Assembly: GCF_900112365.1 (NCBI RefSeq)
Contig: NZ_FOLQ01000018.1
Location: 1 to 64,000 of the forward strand
Source: Spirosoma endophyticum
GTDB lineage: Bacteria; Bacteroidota; Bacteroidia; Cytophagales; Spirosomataceae
DNA length: 64,000 nt
Reading direction: 5' to 3'
The position numbers were made by a program, and so were the translations under genes. The first letter of the stretch is position 1. Every line of letters begins with the position of its first letter. The notes under the pieces are model-generated. The model had not been told where the DNA came from. It saw nothing but the letters and a program-made list of their open reading frames with translations, and did not search any database. Below, one piece after another: positions 16,540-25,072 of the stretch.

Positions 16540-18453
16540 ATGCTGCCACCACTAACTGTAGAAAAGCGGTCACTTGGCGTAACGTTCTCTGGTAAAAATC
16601 AAGCCGATGTTCTTTTGTGGGCACCCACGCCGGAACATGTAGCCATCAAACTCACCGAGTCTTCGGAAGTAATACCACTAAACAAAGAAGAGCTAGGCTA
16701 CTGGAGCGTACAGACGCCCAAAATCAAACCCGATTCCTTGTACACGTTCGTGCTGGACGATGAAAAGGAGTGTCAGGACCCTGCTTCACTGGGGCAGCCC
16801 GAGGGTATAGAAGGGCCTTCCAGAGCGATAGATACAACTTCGTTTCAGTGGGAGGATCAGAACTGGGTCACGCCCACTCTGGAAAATTACCTGTTGTATG
16901 AACTGCACATTGGTACGTTTACGCCGGAGGGCACATTCGATGCGGTTCAAGGAAAACTGGATTATTTAAAAGCCTTGGGCATCAATGCCATTGAGATTAT
17001 GCCCGTTGCTCAGTTTTCAAACGCACGAGACTGGGGCTATGACGGTGTATTCTGGTATGCGGCCCAAGACTCCTACGGTGGAGCCAGTGGCCTCCAACGT
17101 CTGGTGAATGCCTGCCATGTTCGCGGTATAGCGGTGGTGCTGGATGTCGTTTACAATCACTTTGGGCCGGAGGGAAATTTTCTGGAACACTATGGGCCGT
17201 ATCTGACGGATAAATACCAGACGCCCTGGGGTAATGCTGTTAATTTCGATGATGCCTGGTGTGATGGCGTTCGACGGCATGTGCTTGAAAATGCGCTCAT
17301 GTGGTTCCGGGATTTTCACATCGATGCGCTACGCATGGATGCCGTTCACGCCATCAAAGACGCGGGTCCGGTGCATATATTACAGGAACTCCGGCAACAG
17401 GTTGACCGCCTGATGAAAACCACCGGCCGTCGCCATTATCTGATGATTGAATGCGATCTGAACGACCCTAAATACATCCAGCCACTGCCCGAGCATGGGT
17501 ATGGCATGGATGCCCAATGGATTGATGAGTTTCACCACTCGCTGCGGGTTACGGTGGGCGAAGAAAAAACAGGATACTACGCCGATTTTGACGGCATTGC
17601 CAGTCTGGCAAAATCCTTTCGGGATGCCTATGTATACGACGGTCAGTTCTCGGAGGTTCGCCACAAGCTGTTTGGGAGTAAAGCCGAAACGAATCCGGGT
17701 AGTCAGTTTATCGTCTTTTCGCAGAACCACGATCAGGTCGGCAATCGCAAGCAGGGGGAGCGATCAAGTGTGTTGTATAGCTATGATACGTTAAAACTGA
17801 TGGCAGGGGCCGTTCTGGTCAGCCCGTTTATTCCCATGCTGTTCATGGGCGAAGAATGGGGCGAAACAAATCCCTTTCTCTACTTTGCGAACGTGTCGGA
17901 ACCGAAACTGGCCAAAGAGATAAAACAGGGCCGGAAAGATGAATTCAGTACGTCTAAGTCGGACGTCGAGGTTCCCGATCCGGATGTGGAAGAGACCTAC
18001 CAGCAAGCCAAACTAGAGTGGGAATTAATCCAGCAAAAACCTCACCGAACGCTGCTTCGGTATTATCAGACCCTGATCGCGCTACGGCAGCAATTACCAG
18101 CACTGCACAAGTTGAACCGTCAACAGCTGGATGTAACCACCTGCGACGAGCAACAGACGCTGCTCCTGCATCGCTGGCACGACGACCAGCATGTGTTGTG
18201 TCTGATGAATTTCTCCAGCGAACAACAAGATGTAACAATATCTATGTCAGCCTCAACTATGCATTGGCAAAAACTGCTCGACTCGGCTGATCAGCAATGG
18301 CAATTGGAAACCGGTTCCAGCACCGCCCCCAATTCGCTGGTAGATTCAACATCGGTTACGTTACCAGCTGAGTCGCTGGTGATCTACGCGTGCGGTCACG
18401 AGAAATCTCATATTAACGTACCGAAGCCCATTCCAGCACACCTATATCAATAA
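16540..18453 (+). CDS. treZ: Malto-oligosyltrehalose trehalohydrolase (second copy)
   Basis: A 637-residue paralogue of the treZ at 11268. An N-terminal E-set domain (about 10-100, ADVLLWAPTPEHVAIKL) is followed by the TreZ barrel with LYELHIGTFTPEGTFDAV, NARDWGYDGVFWYA and DVVYNHFGPEGNF. The catalytic residues are Asp267 (LRMDAVHAI), Glu304 (LMIECDLND) and Asp398 (QNHDQVGN). There is no signal peptide, so it should be cytoplasmic although its operon partner 6 bases upstream is a predicted lipoprotein. No treY is visible here, so its substrate supply must come from elsewhere in the genome or it has a different preferred substrate. A long inverted repeat follows at 18488-18555. Confidence 0.86.
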   Translation: MLPPLTVEKRSLGVTFSGKNQADVLLWAPTPEHVAIKLTESSEVIPLNKEELGYWSVQTPKIKPDSLYTFVLDDEKECQDPASLGQPEGIEGPSRAIDTTSFQWEDQNWVTPTLENYLLYELHIGTFTPEGTFDAVQGKLDYLKALGINAIEIMPVAQFSNARDWGYDGVFWYAAQDSYGGASGLQRLVNACHVRGIAVVLDVVYNHFGPEGNFLEHYGPYLTDKYQTPWGNAVNFDDAWCDGVRRHVLENALMWFRDFHIDALRMDAVHAIKDAGPVHILQELRQQVDRLMKTTGRRHYLMIECDLNDPKYIQPLPEHGYGMDAQWIDEFHHSLRVTVGEEKTGYYADFDGIASLAKSFRDAYVYDGQFSEVRHKLFGSKAETNPGSQFIVFSQNHDQVGNRKQGERSSVLYSYDTLKLMAGAVLVSPFIPMLFMGEEWGETNPFLYFANVSEPKLAKEIKQGRKDEFSTSKSDVEVPDPDVEETYQQAKLEWELIQQKPHRTLLRYYQTLIALRQQLPALHKLNRQQLDVTTCDEQQTLLLHRWHDDQHVLCLMNFSSEQQDVTISMSASTMHWQKLLDSADQQWQLETGSSTAPNSLVDSTSVTLPAESLVIYACGHEKSHINVPKPIPAHLYQ

Positions 18454-18487
18454 GCAGTAGCTGACCTGTTGGCTAGGTGTATAAAAA

Positions 18488-18555
18488 TACAGTAGCGTGC
18501 CCCAAAAACCGCGTTTAGCTTCTGCTATTCGGGCTTTTGAGAACACGCTACTGTA
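18488..18555. terminator. Large-loop inverted repeat between convergent genes
   Basis: A 12-bp perfect repeat (18488-18499 with 18544-18555) around a 44-base loop, placed between the end of treZ and the end of the convergent PQQ sugar dehydrogenase gene. It may act as a terminator but has no clear T-run. Confidence 0.4.
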
Positions 18556-18648
18556 CTTGTCTACTCACCGCCTTTTAGAAACACAATCCAACCTATCCGG
18601 TCGTGCAATCCATTAGCCAGCGAAAAAATACCCTATGATGAACTAACG

Positions 18649-19872
18649 TTATTTTTTATCGATGCGGTACAGTCTACCCTGGTCTGTGATCGCGTACAAG
18701 GCTCCGTCGTTGCCCTGCGTTACGTCCCGGAAACGCTGGTATTGATCGGAAAGCAACCGCTCTTCACCCACTATTTTATCATCCTTGATAATGAGCCGTA
18801 CGATGTGCATACCACTCAACGCGCCAATAAAGAGGTTGTTCTTCCATTCCGGAATATGATCACTGCTGTAGAACGTCGAACCACTGGGCGATACAACAGG
18901 GTCCCAATAATAAGCCGGTTGCTCCAATCCTTCCTTTTGTTGAATGGCGTCACCCACTTTTTTGCCACTGTATTCGATCCCGTACGTAATGGTTGGCCAG
19001 CCGTAATTCTTGCCGGGTTTGATATGATTGACTTCATCACCTCCTCTTGGCCCGAATTCATTCTCCCACAGATCGCCCGTTACCGGATCGATGGCCAGTC
19101 CCTGTACGTTCCGATGCCCATACGAATATAATTCAGGTCGGGCACCTGCCTGTCCAATAAATGGATTACCAGGGGCGGGTTTACCGTCTTTCGTAATCCG
19201 GATAACTTTTCCCAAGCCTGAATTGAGCGACTGGGCCTGTGGCCGGGTTACCAGATCGGAACGCTCACCGGTGCTGATGATCAGGTTACCGTCTTTGTCG
19301 ACAAGAATCCGGCCGCCATAATGCAGATTGCCTTTGTAGGCCGGTGTGGCGCGATAAATGACCGTTGCGCCCTCAATCTTTTTCTCATCGGCCGACAATT
19401 TACCTTTGGCAACGGCCGTCACATTTCCCTCAGCACTTGGTTCAGAAAATACCCAGTATACCATCCGGTTTGTCGCAAAAGCGGGGTCAACCCGAAGGCC
19501 TAACAATCCGCCCTGACCCGATGGATTAACCTTGGGAATCCCCGTTATGGCCTCCCCTACCTTACCATCGGGCGTGACGATGCGCATCGTGCCTTCTTTC
19601 TCGGTAATGAGCAGGCGGCCATCGGGCAGGCTTGTAATCCCCCACGGAAATTTAAGCGCTTCTGTCAGCACTTTGCCTTCATAGTTCGTAGCCGATTTCA
19701 CACCGGCGATTCGGGTTTGGCCAGCAAAAGCCGGTTTATAGTCGGAATTGGGCTCTTTGGTTTCTACAGCACTCGTCTGCGTAGACGCCGTTGTGTTGTT
19801 GGACGTAGTTTGGCCACAGGATGGCAAGGCCAGCGAGGCCCCCGCTATGAATAGCAGAAATTGGGTCTTCAT
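18649..19872 (-). CDS. PQQ-dependent sugar dehydrogenase, lipoprotein
   Basis: A 407-residue exported protein with a lipobox (signal MKTQFLLFIAGASLALPSCG, Cys19). The mature part is a six-bladed propeller of the glucose/sorbosone dehydrogenase type. Typical segments are LKFPWGITSLPDGRLLITEK, GQGGLLGLRVDPAFATN, YRATPAYKGNLHYGGRILVD, YSYGHRNVQGLAIDP and NEFGPRGGDEVNHI, the last containing residues that bind PQQ and calcium in this family. It would oxidise aldose sugars in the periplasm and pass electrons to the respiratory chain. The exact sugar is unknown. It is monocistronic, with 95 bases between its start and the LytTR regulator gene upstream on the same strand. Confidence 0.88.
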   Translation of the reverse strand: MKTQFLLFIAGASLALPSCGQTTSNNTTASTQTSAVETKEPNSDYKPAFAGQTRIAGVKSATNYEGKVLTEALKFPWGITSLPDGRLLITEKEGTMRIVTPDGKVGEAITGIPKVNPSGQGGLLGLRVDPAFATNRMVYWVFSEPSAEGNVTAVAKGKLSADEKKIEGATVIYRATPAYKGNLHYGGRILVDKDGNLIISTGERSDLVTRPQAQSLNSGLGKVIRITKDGKPAPGNPFIGQAGARPELYSYGHRNVQGLAIDPVTGDLWENEFGPRGGDEVNHIKPGKNYGWPTITYGIEYSGKKVGDAIQQKEGLEQPAYYWDPVVSPSGSTFYSSDHIPEWKNNLFIGALSGMHIVRLIIKDDKIVGEERLLSDQYQRFRDVTQGNDGALYAITDQGRLYRIDKK

Positions 19873-19967
19873 TATTGATTCAGCTAGTTAAGTAATGTGA
19901 ATTTTGGGATTTCAGTAAATGCGCTTACCATACAAACAGAGTTTAGTAACTAAAAATCCTACTCAGC

Positions 19968-20696
19968 TCAATCGCGCTGGAGAACTTCTTCGAGCTTGGC
20001 TTTGTAGATTCGCCCAATAGGAATTTCCTCATTGTTGATTCGAATATACGTAGCGCTGACGGCCTGAATGTGATCCAGCGCCACAATAAAAGACTTATGA
20101 ATCCGGACAAACCGATCTGGGGGCAGCTTTTCTTCCAGATAACTGATTCGTAGATAGGACACTAGCGTGCCCGACACCGTATGAATCCGCACGTAATCTT
20201 TCAGGCTTTCAATCCATAAAATATCCTCCAGAAAGAGTTTGACCATCTCTTTATCAACCTTGAAGTATTGATAATCTTTTCCAATTTTGGTCGGCTCCGG
20301 CGAATCGTCGCTAATAGGCATCGTGGGCGAGAACCGGTAAATTTTGCCCACCGACTGGAGGAAGCGCTCGAATGAAATGGGTTTTACCAGGAAATCCAGT
20401 ACGTCAAATTCGTAGCTGTCCAGCGCATATTCCCGAAAAGCCGTCGTGAAAATAACTTTAGGCCGGTAGCCTAACGGACGTAGTATATCGAAGCCGGTCA
20501 GGCGGGGCATCTGAATATCCAGAAAGAGCACATCAACCGGAGCACCGGCCGCCGACGTTTGCTGTAACAGTCGGAAGGCCTGGGTCGGGCTATTGGATAG
20601 ACCCACCAGTTCCAGATCAGGCAACCGACCGATGTAGTCTTTCAACAGATCGGTTGCCAGCGGTTCATCATCCAGCACAAAACAGCGAATGGCCAT
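19968..20696 (-). CDS. LytTR-family response regulator
   Basis: A 242-residue response regulator. The receiver domain (about 1-125) has the acidic pocket Asp9/Asp10 and the phospho-acceptor Asp60 in FLDIQMP, with the conserved Lys in LVKPISFERF. The C-terminal LytTR DNA-binding domain (about 140-240) includes FKVDKEMVKLFLEDILWIES, YVRIHTVSG and RFVRIHKSFIVALDHI. Its start codon overlaps the last base of the histidine kinase stop codon, so the two are translationally coupled. Target genes cannot be read from the sequence. LytTR regulators often control cell-surface or neighbouring transport genes, and the PQQ dehydrogenase downstream is one candidate. Confidence 0.92.
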   Translation of the reverse strand: MAIRCFVLDDEPLATDLLKDYIGRLPDLELVGLSNSPTQAFRLLQQTSAAGAPVDVLFLDIQMPRLTGFDILRPLGYRPKVIFTTAFREYALDSYEFDVLDFLVKPISFERFLQSVGKIYRFSPTMPISDDSPEPTKIGKDYQYFKVDKEMVKLFLEDILWIESLKDYVRIHTVSGTLVSYLRISYLEEKLPPDRFVRIHKSFIVALDHIQAVSATYIRINNEEIPIGRIYKAKLEEVLQRD

Positions 20697-21742
20697 CAGT
20701 TTACATTGAATTTCAAGACGGCCAGAAACTGACTATCTTCCGGTAAGGTGACTAATTCATAGTTGTCGGGAAAGAGAATATCCAGCCGTTTTTTCAGGTT
20801 TGTTAAACCTAAACCCGTTGTCGACGGATATAAAACGCCATCGGGCACCGAGTTTTCGACCGAATAGACCAGGCGGTTGCCCGTTCGGGATAGCGTCAGT
20901 TGGATCCAGCAATTGGTTTCGGTTTGGGCGGCACCATGTTTAAACGCATTCTCCACAAAGGGTAAAAGCAGCATTGGCGGGATCATCAGATTCGTCAGAT
21001 TCGCCAGCTCATCAAAGTTCGTCTGTACGTCCAGCCGATCCCCATAACGAATTTGCTCCAGCGAAATATAGTCCGTCAAATACGCCATTTCTTTGGTGAT
21101 CGAAACCATCGAACGGTGGCTCTCGTGCAGTTGGTAGCTGAGCAGTCCGGCCAGCCGTTGCAATAGATGTGGCATTTGAGCGGGCTGATGCAACGAGACC
21201 GAGATCAGGTTATTGAGCGTATTGAACAGGAAATGGGGTTGAACCTGGGACTGTAGCAGCCGGTATTCGGCGGAGAGTTTTTCCCGGCGATACGTCTCAC
21301 TGAGCCGTTGTTGCTGCAGTGCATGCCGGACCAGGTTAACCGCCACAAATAGAGCAACCACCAAATGCAACTGCATGGATTCGGCCAGAATTTTAGGCCA
21401 GTATACATACGGTTTGAGCAACCCATCCGGGTAATAGACGGGGTAAAGCCAGGTATAATTAATGGCGCGCCGAAGCAGCCCAAAAACCAGTACGCCCCCC
21501 AGTAAACTGGCCCAGAAACCCGCCATACGGCCAGCCATCAGGAAATGCCGGACAGTAACCAGCAGATGCCAGTAACCCGCGATAATTAACAGGGGAATAT
21601 TCAGCGAAATGCTATAGAAACTCTGCTGGAAATTATCCATGTAAGCCCCCGTATTGAGCCATTCAAACAGAAAGTAACCCAGCCAGAAAAGTCCCTGTGC
21701 TCCGATTTCCCGGTAGAATTTAAGCGCACCCAAACGAGCCAT
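20696..21742 (-). CDS. LytS-type sensor histidine kinase
   Basis: A 348-residue membrane histidine kinase. About four hydrophobic segments fill the N-terminal 130 residues (starting at GLFWLGYFLFEWL). The short His-kinase domain follows, with the phospho-accepting His170 in VQPHFLFNTLNNL, then an HATPase domain with MLLLPFVENAFKHG (N box) and TTGLGLTNLKKRL (G box). The family acts as a sensor without a separate extracellular domain. The response regulator gene follows with a one-base overlap. Start chosen at MARLGALKFYREIG. The signal sensed is unknown. Confidence 0.92.
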   Translation of the reverse strand: MARLGALKFYREIGAQGLFWLGYFLFEWLNTGAYMDNFQQSFYSISLNIPLLIIAGYWHLLVTVRHFLMAGRMAGFWASLLGGVLVFGLLRRAINYTWLYPVYYPDGLLKPYVYWPKILAESMQLHLVVALFVAVNLVRHALQQQRLSETYRREKLSAEYRLLQSQVQPHFLFNTLNNLISVSLHQPAQMPHLLQRLAGLLSYQLHESHRSMVSITKEMAYLTDYISLEQIRYGDRLDVQTNFDELANLTNLMIPPMLLLPFVENAFKHGAAQTETNCWIQLTLSRTGNRLVYSVENSVPDGVLYPSTTGLGLTNLKKRLDILFPDNYELVTLPEDSQFLAVLKFNVN

Positions 21743-21782
21743 TGTCCATGATTTATTTCGCCATGAGAAGACAAAATTACGG

Positions 21783-21941
21783 TTAAATTCTGATCATAAG
21801 CCGACGAATCGGACCAACTACGCGCGTAAACTCCCCAACAGGGTCATCCTTCGATAAACAACCAATTTTCTCGACCAACTGCACTACCTCCGCACTAGCC
21901 GTCGTGTGAAGGAGCGATCTGGTTGTTGGTCTAAAATACAT
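21783..21941 (-). CDS. Possible small protein upstream of the kinase gene
   Basis: A 52-codon frame beginning MYFRPTTRSLLHTTASAEVV and ending ...VGPIRRLMIRI. It fills most of the otherwise empty 21743-22026 gap and stops 40 bases before the histidine kinase start, on the same strand. The composition is plausible for a protein, but I recognise no family and codon evidence is thin. It may be chance. Confidence 0.25.
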   Translation of the reverse strand: MYFRPTTRSLLHTTASAEVVQLVEKIGCLSKDDPVGEFTRVVGPIRRLMIRI

Positions 21942-22026
21942 TTCGCGTACGAACGTAGTGTTTTGCTTTGCCAGTGGTAATACCACCTTGAATCATATTT
22001 TTTCAACCAACTCATTGGCTATCACT

Positions 22027-22845
22027 ATGCAACTCTATCGAACCATCTCACGCCAGTGGCTAGCCAATTTGGCTACGTCCTTTCACCCACGTATGGCTAG
22101 CGTTAAGCAGGTCCATTTTGTCTGGCTTGCGGCATTCATACTGCTACTGCACGCGCAGGCAGGGCAGGCGCAGATTGATAATAGGGCTCAGCCCGACTCG
22201 ACCCGGGGTTATTGGCGGCTTAACACGCAGGCAGCTACCCGCAACACCCTGATCCAGTTTTTCGGGCCCAACCATCAACTTCTATACGTAGAAAATCTGC
22301 CCGAAAAATGGGTCAAACTCAGCCGGAAAAATCAAAAGCAGTTCGATCAGTTATTAGCGCAATTGCTGGCGAATTAGTTGGTAACGTCACGTATCAAAAC
22401 CGAAACCCTACCGTCTACGCCCGAGTTACCAACGCCACCGCGTGTATCAGCCAGCGCAAACCGCCTGCAAAACCTGCCATCGACAGCCGCTTCTTATCAG
22501 GTGCACGCCTATGTCAATCCGGTGGGGAAACTCTACTTGATCGTTGATAATCCCGATCATTTACGCTATAAAATCTGGGTGGCCGATCAAAAAGACAGGA
22601 CGCTCTACGAGGAATTCACTAACCACGATCAGTATCGACGCAGACTGGACTTATCAGCCCTGCCCGCTAATTCCTACCAGGTGACCGTTCAGATTGACAA
22701 CAACCCATTTATTTATAAAATCAGCCGGCAAGAGGCCAGATTCGCCTACAGTATTCAGCCTGAATCCGTCAATAAGGAGGCAACTATTGAGCAAAGTCGG
22801 GAGCCGAGAAGGCCCTTGCGTGTGCCTGTTACTCTTGATCTGTAG
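22027..22845 (+). pseudogene. Exported protein gene interrupted by an in-frame TAG
   Basis: A single reading frame runs from the ATG at 22027 to the stop at 22845, broken only by TAG at 22375-22377. The first half (116 residues) has a basic start, a hydrophobic stretch ending LLLHAQAGQAQ that looks like a signal peptide, then GYWRLNTQAATRNTLIQFFG. The second half (155 codons) continues with TSRIKTETLPSTPELPTPP and YQVHAYVNPVGKLYLIVDN and has no internal ATG to start from. A CAG to TAG change would restore LLANQLVTSR. This suggests a nonsense mutation or stop-codon readthrough. The upstream ATG at 21958 is an alternative start, and ATG at 22093 is another. The family is unknown to me; it looks like a periplasmic beta-rich protein. 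Confidence 0.6.
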
Positions 22846-22911
22846 CGGATATTTACTAGAATCAACATACCGATAGCCAACCAGATCGTCTACTAGTAAC
22901 GTCAAACAAGC

Positions 22912-23271
22912 ATGATTGGAGAGGCACAGAAAATCAATCAATTAGCGCAATTAGCGGATATGCTTAAGGCGCTGGGGCAACCGCTACGTATACAAATCAT
23001 GATGATCATCGTCAAAGAACGTATCGTGAGTATTCCCACACTTCAGGATTATTTACCGGGAATCGATCAATTTCTCCTCTACAGTAACTTACGGTATATG
23101 CATAAGAAGCAGCTAGTCAAAAAGCTACGAAAAGGGCGAGACGTCTACTACGGCTTGTCGGAAAAAGCCCTTTCTGCCGAATTTGATACGTTCTTTCAAA
23201 ATCGATCTGGCGATAAAGCGGGCTTCGCCCATGATCGTCCCTCATCGGAAAAAACGCACGTCTTTGCGTAA
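22912..23271 (+). CDS. ArsR-like winged-helix transcriptional regulator
   Basis: A 119-residue protein. LADMLKALGQPLRIQIMMII matches the first helices of ArsR/SmtB regulators, SIPTLQDYLPGIDQFLLYSN is the recognition-helix region, and LVKKLRKGRDVYYGLSEKAL is the beta wing. I see no cysteine metal site, so it is unlikely to be a classical metal sensor. The last 16 or so residues (GFAHDRPSSEKTHVFA) lie over sequence that reads as a gene tail on the opposite strand, so the C-terminus may be a recent extension. It is preceded by the broken exported-protein gene. Targets are unknown. Confidence 0.75.
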   Translation: MIGEAQKINQLAQLADMLKALGQPLRIQIMMIIVKERIVSIPTLQDYLPGIDQFLLYSNLRYMHKKQLVKKLRKGRDVYYGLSEKALSAEFDTFFQNRSGDKAGFAHDRPSSEKTHVFA

Positions 23272-23360
23272 CCACTGGCGCGGCTGTTTTACGGTTTCAC
23301 CGCCTGACAGCATCTGGGATGCCAGTAGGTTTGCCGCAGCCAGACCAGTACCGCTACTGA
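23242..23360 (-). pseudogene. Possible 3' remnant of a flavoprotein-like gene
   Basis: The minus strand has a 38-codon open stretch after a stop, reading GVSSGTGLAAANLLASQMLS and ending QWLRKDVRFFR before TGA. The GxxxGxGLAAANLLA pattern resembles the C-terminal part of FAD-dependent oxidoreductases, where the last Rossmann residues cap the flavin. There is no start and no upstream continuation, so at most it is a fragment. The similarity is only by eye. The remaining gap to 23548 holds no other gene I can support. Confidence 0.25.
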
Positions 23361-23548
23361 CGCCCGTTGATTACTTTTCCTGAAATACTCGTGCCCATAG
23401 TCACTTTGTTTTGACACGACGAAGATGAGTTTTTGGCCAGAATCATGCGTATCCGTTTTGAAAGATTGGGATTGGTTGATTTTCGTAAATTCCTGTTTGA
23501 TTTAACCATAGGTCGTCCTCGTAGGTTTATACTATAATCAACATCATT

Positions 23549-24547
23549 ATGCGTACAACAATGCAAAAACGCAAACTGGGAAACAGTGGCCTTGAGGTAT
23601 CAGCCCTCGGTCTTGGCTGCATGGGCATGAGCTTTGGCTACGGCCCGCCCAAGGACACAAAAGAGATGATTTCGCTGATTCATGCTGCTGTCGAACAAGG
23701 CGTTACGTTCTTCGATACGGCTGAGGTATATGGCCCCTATACTAATGAAGAACTGGTGGGCGAGGCCCTGGAACCCTTCAAAGGCGACGTAGTGATTGCC
23801 ACCAAATTCGGTTTTAACTTCCAGGATGGAAAACAGGCTGGGTCAAATAGCCGCCCGGAGAACATTAGAGCCGTAGCTGAAGCTTCCATGAAACGACTAC
23901 GGGTCGACGTCATCGACTTGTTCTACCAGCACCGTGTCGACCCGAACGTACCGATTGAGGACGTAGCGGGAACGGTGAAAGACCTGATTCAGGAAGGAAA
24001 GGTGAAACACTTCGGCCTGTCGGAAGCGGGTGCCCAAACCATTCGACGGGCGCACGCTGTTCAGCCGGTAACGGCTCTGCAAAGCGAATACTCGCTCTGG
24101 ACCCGTCAGCATGAAACCGAAATCATCCCGACTATCGAGGAATTGGGTATCGGTCTGGTGGCGTATAGCCCACTGGGAAAAGGTTTCCTGACCGGTAAAA
24201 TTGATGAAAGTACCAAATTTGCCGAGGGCGACATTCGTAACATTTTGCCCAGGTATACTGAAGAAGCCCGTTCTGCCAACAAAGCCTTGCTGGACTTGCT
24301 GGATCAGTTTGCCGAACGCCGACAGGCTACGCCCGCACAAATTGCTTTAGCCTGGGTGTTGGCCCAAAAGCCCTGGATTGTCCCCATTCCGGGCACCACG
24401 AAGCTGCACCGCCTGACGGAAAATAACGGAGCCGCTGCGATTCAGCTAACAGCCGACGAACTTCAGGAGATTAAGGATGCCGCGGCTCAAATCGACGTAG
24501 TGGGGACGCGCTACCCCGAACAAATGGAAAAATCGACAGGGCTGTAA
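23549..24547 (+). CDS. Aldo/keto reductase
   Basis: A 332-residue TIM-barrel NADPH-dependent oxidoreductase. The N-terminus RKLGNSGLEVSALGLGCMGM and FFDTAEVYGPYTNEELVGEA carry the catalytic Asp and Tyr. VVIATKFGF holds the catalytic Lys and LFYQHRVDP the His. The C-terminal cofactor segment is IVPIPGTTKLHRLTENNGAA. It resembles the YakC/AKR13-type reductases of about 330 residues. Two starts are possible: 23549 (MRTT...) or the better family match MQKRKLG at 23561. It is monocistronic. The physiological carbonyl substrate is unknown. Confidence 0.9.
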   Translation: MRTTMQKRKLGNSGLEVSALGLGCMGMSFGYGPPKDTKEMISLIHAAVEQGVTFFDTAEVYGPYTNEELVGEALEPFKGDVVIATKFGFNFQDGKQAGSNSRPENIRAVAEASMKRLRVDVIDLFYQHRVDPNVPIEDVAGTVKDLIQEGKVKHFGLSEAGAQTIRRAHAVQPVTALQSEYSLWTRQHETEIIPTIEELGIGLVAYSPLGKGFLTGKIDESTKFAEGDIRNILPRYTEEARSANKALLDLLDQFAERRQATPAQIALAWVLAQKPWIVPIPGTTKLHRLTENNGAAAIQLTADELQEIKDAAAQIDVVGTRYPEQMEKSTGL

Positions 24548-24870
24548 ATGGTCAGTTAGTTTTGTTTGATTCATCAAATCAAGGGCTAAAACTGCTCACC
24601 GTATAGTCTATACGACCCTAGAACGAAGTCAATAGGAAGGGACTATCTTAATAAATAAAATCCAATAGCTTCGTTTTATCCTCTGATTGAGAGTACTGCA
24701 TTGAATATGCCTTAGAAAAATTCAATAATGAGCAAAAAACCGCTGATCGGCTTTTTTGGCTGTTTCATGTTGGAAATCCCGCAGTTGGTACGAATACCGT
24801 AGCCTGGTCTGACTTTCACCGCTCATATTTGTGGAGTCATTCACAAACAACAATCAAACAACACTAACTA
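24548..24870. other. Intergenic region after the aldo/keto reductase
   Basis: No gene supported. An imperfect hairpin with A- and T-rich arms (about 24733-24761, core CCGCTGATCGG) could terminate the aldo/keto reductase transcript, although it is nearly 190 bases from the stop. CATATTTG near 24827 is one mismatch from the Bacteroidota -7 box and could serve the small ORF at 24871. Confidence 0.3.
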
Positions 24871-24984
24871 ATGAAAACGAATTTTCTCCACATAAACCGC
24901 CCCGCCCGGCCCCGCATAATTGAAGTCGGTGGCCCGTTGGTTGGCTTACGAGGCCGTACCGTCTATCGCATGCGGTCGCGTTAA
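24871..24984 (+). CDS. Small arginine-rich ORF with its own terminator
   Basis: A 37-codon ORF, MKTNFLHINRPARPRIIEVG followed by GPLVGLRGRTVYRMRSR. It has an A-rich leader typical of Bacteroidota starts and ends 21 bases before a strong terminator (25006-25034), which makes a compact unit of under 200 nt. The product is strongly basic (eight Arg). I know no matching family. It could be a small protein, a leader peptide or a chance ORF inside a small RNA. Confidence 0.4.
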   Translation: MKTNFLHINRPARPRIIEVGGPLVGLRGRTVYRMRSR

Positions 24985-25005
24985 AACACACCTGTTCAAT
25001 ACGTT

Positions 25006-25034
25006 AAGCTCCCAGATCATCGGGAGCTTTTTTT
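25006..25034. terminator. Intrinsic terminator after the small ORF
   Basis: An 8-bp stem (25006-25013 with 25022-25029), an 8-base loop and a run of seven T (25028-25034). It can also serve the convergent FG-GAP gene ending at 25073. Confidence 0.85.
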
Positions 25035-25072
25035 ATGGCCTGTCGTTTACATTAGTCGCCAACAGCACTCCC

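Noticed and set aside
23447..23539. Short frame beginning MRIRFERLGLVDFRKF
   Set aside because: It is under 31 codons, directly upstream of the aldo/keto reductase, without a terminator or other support.
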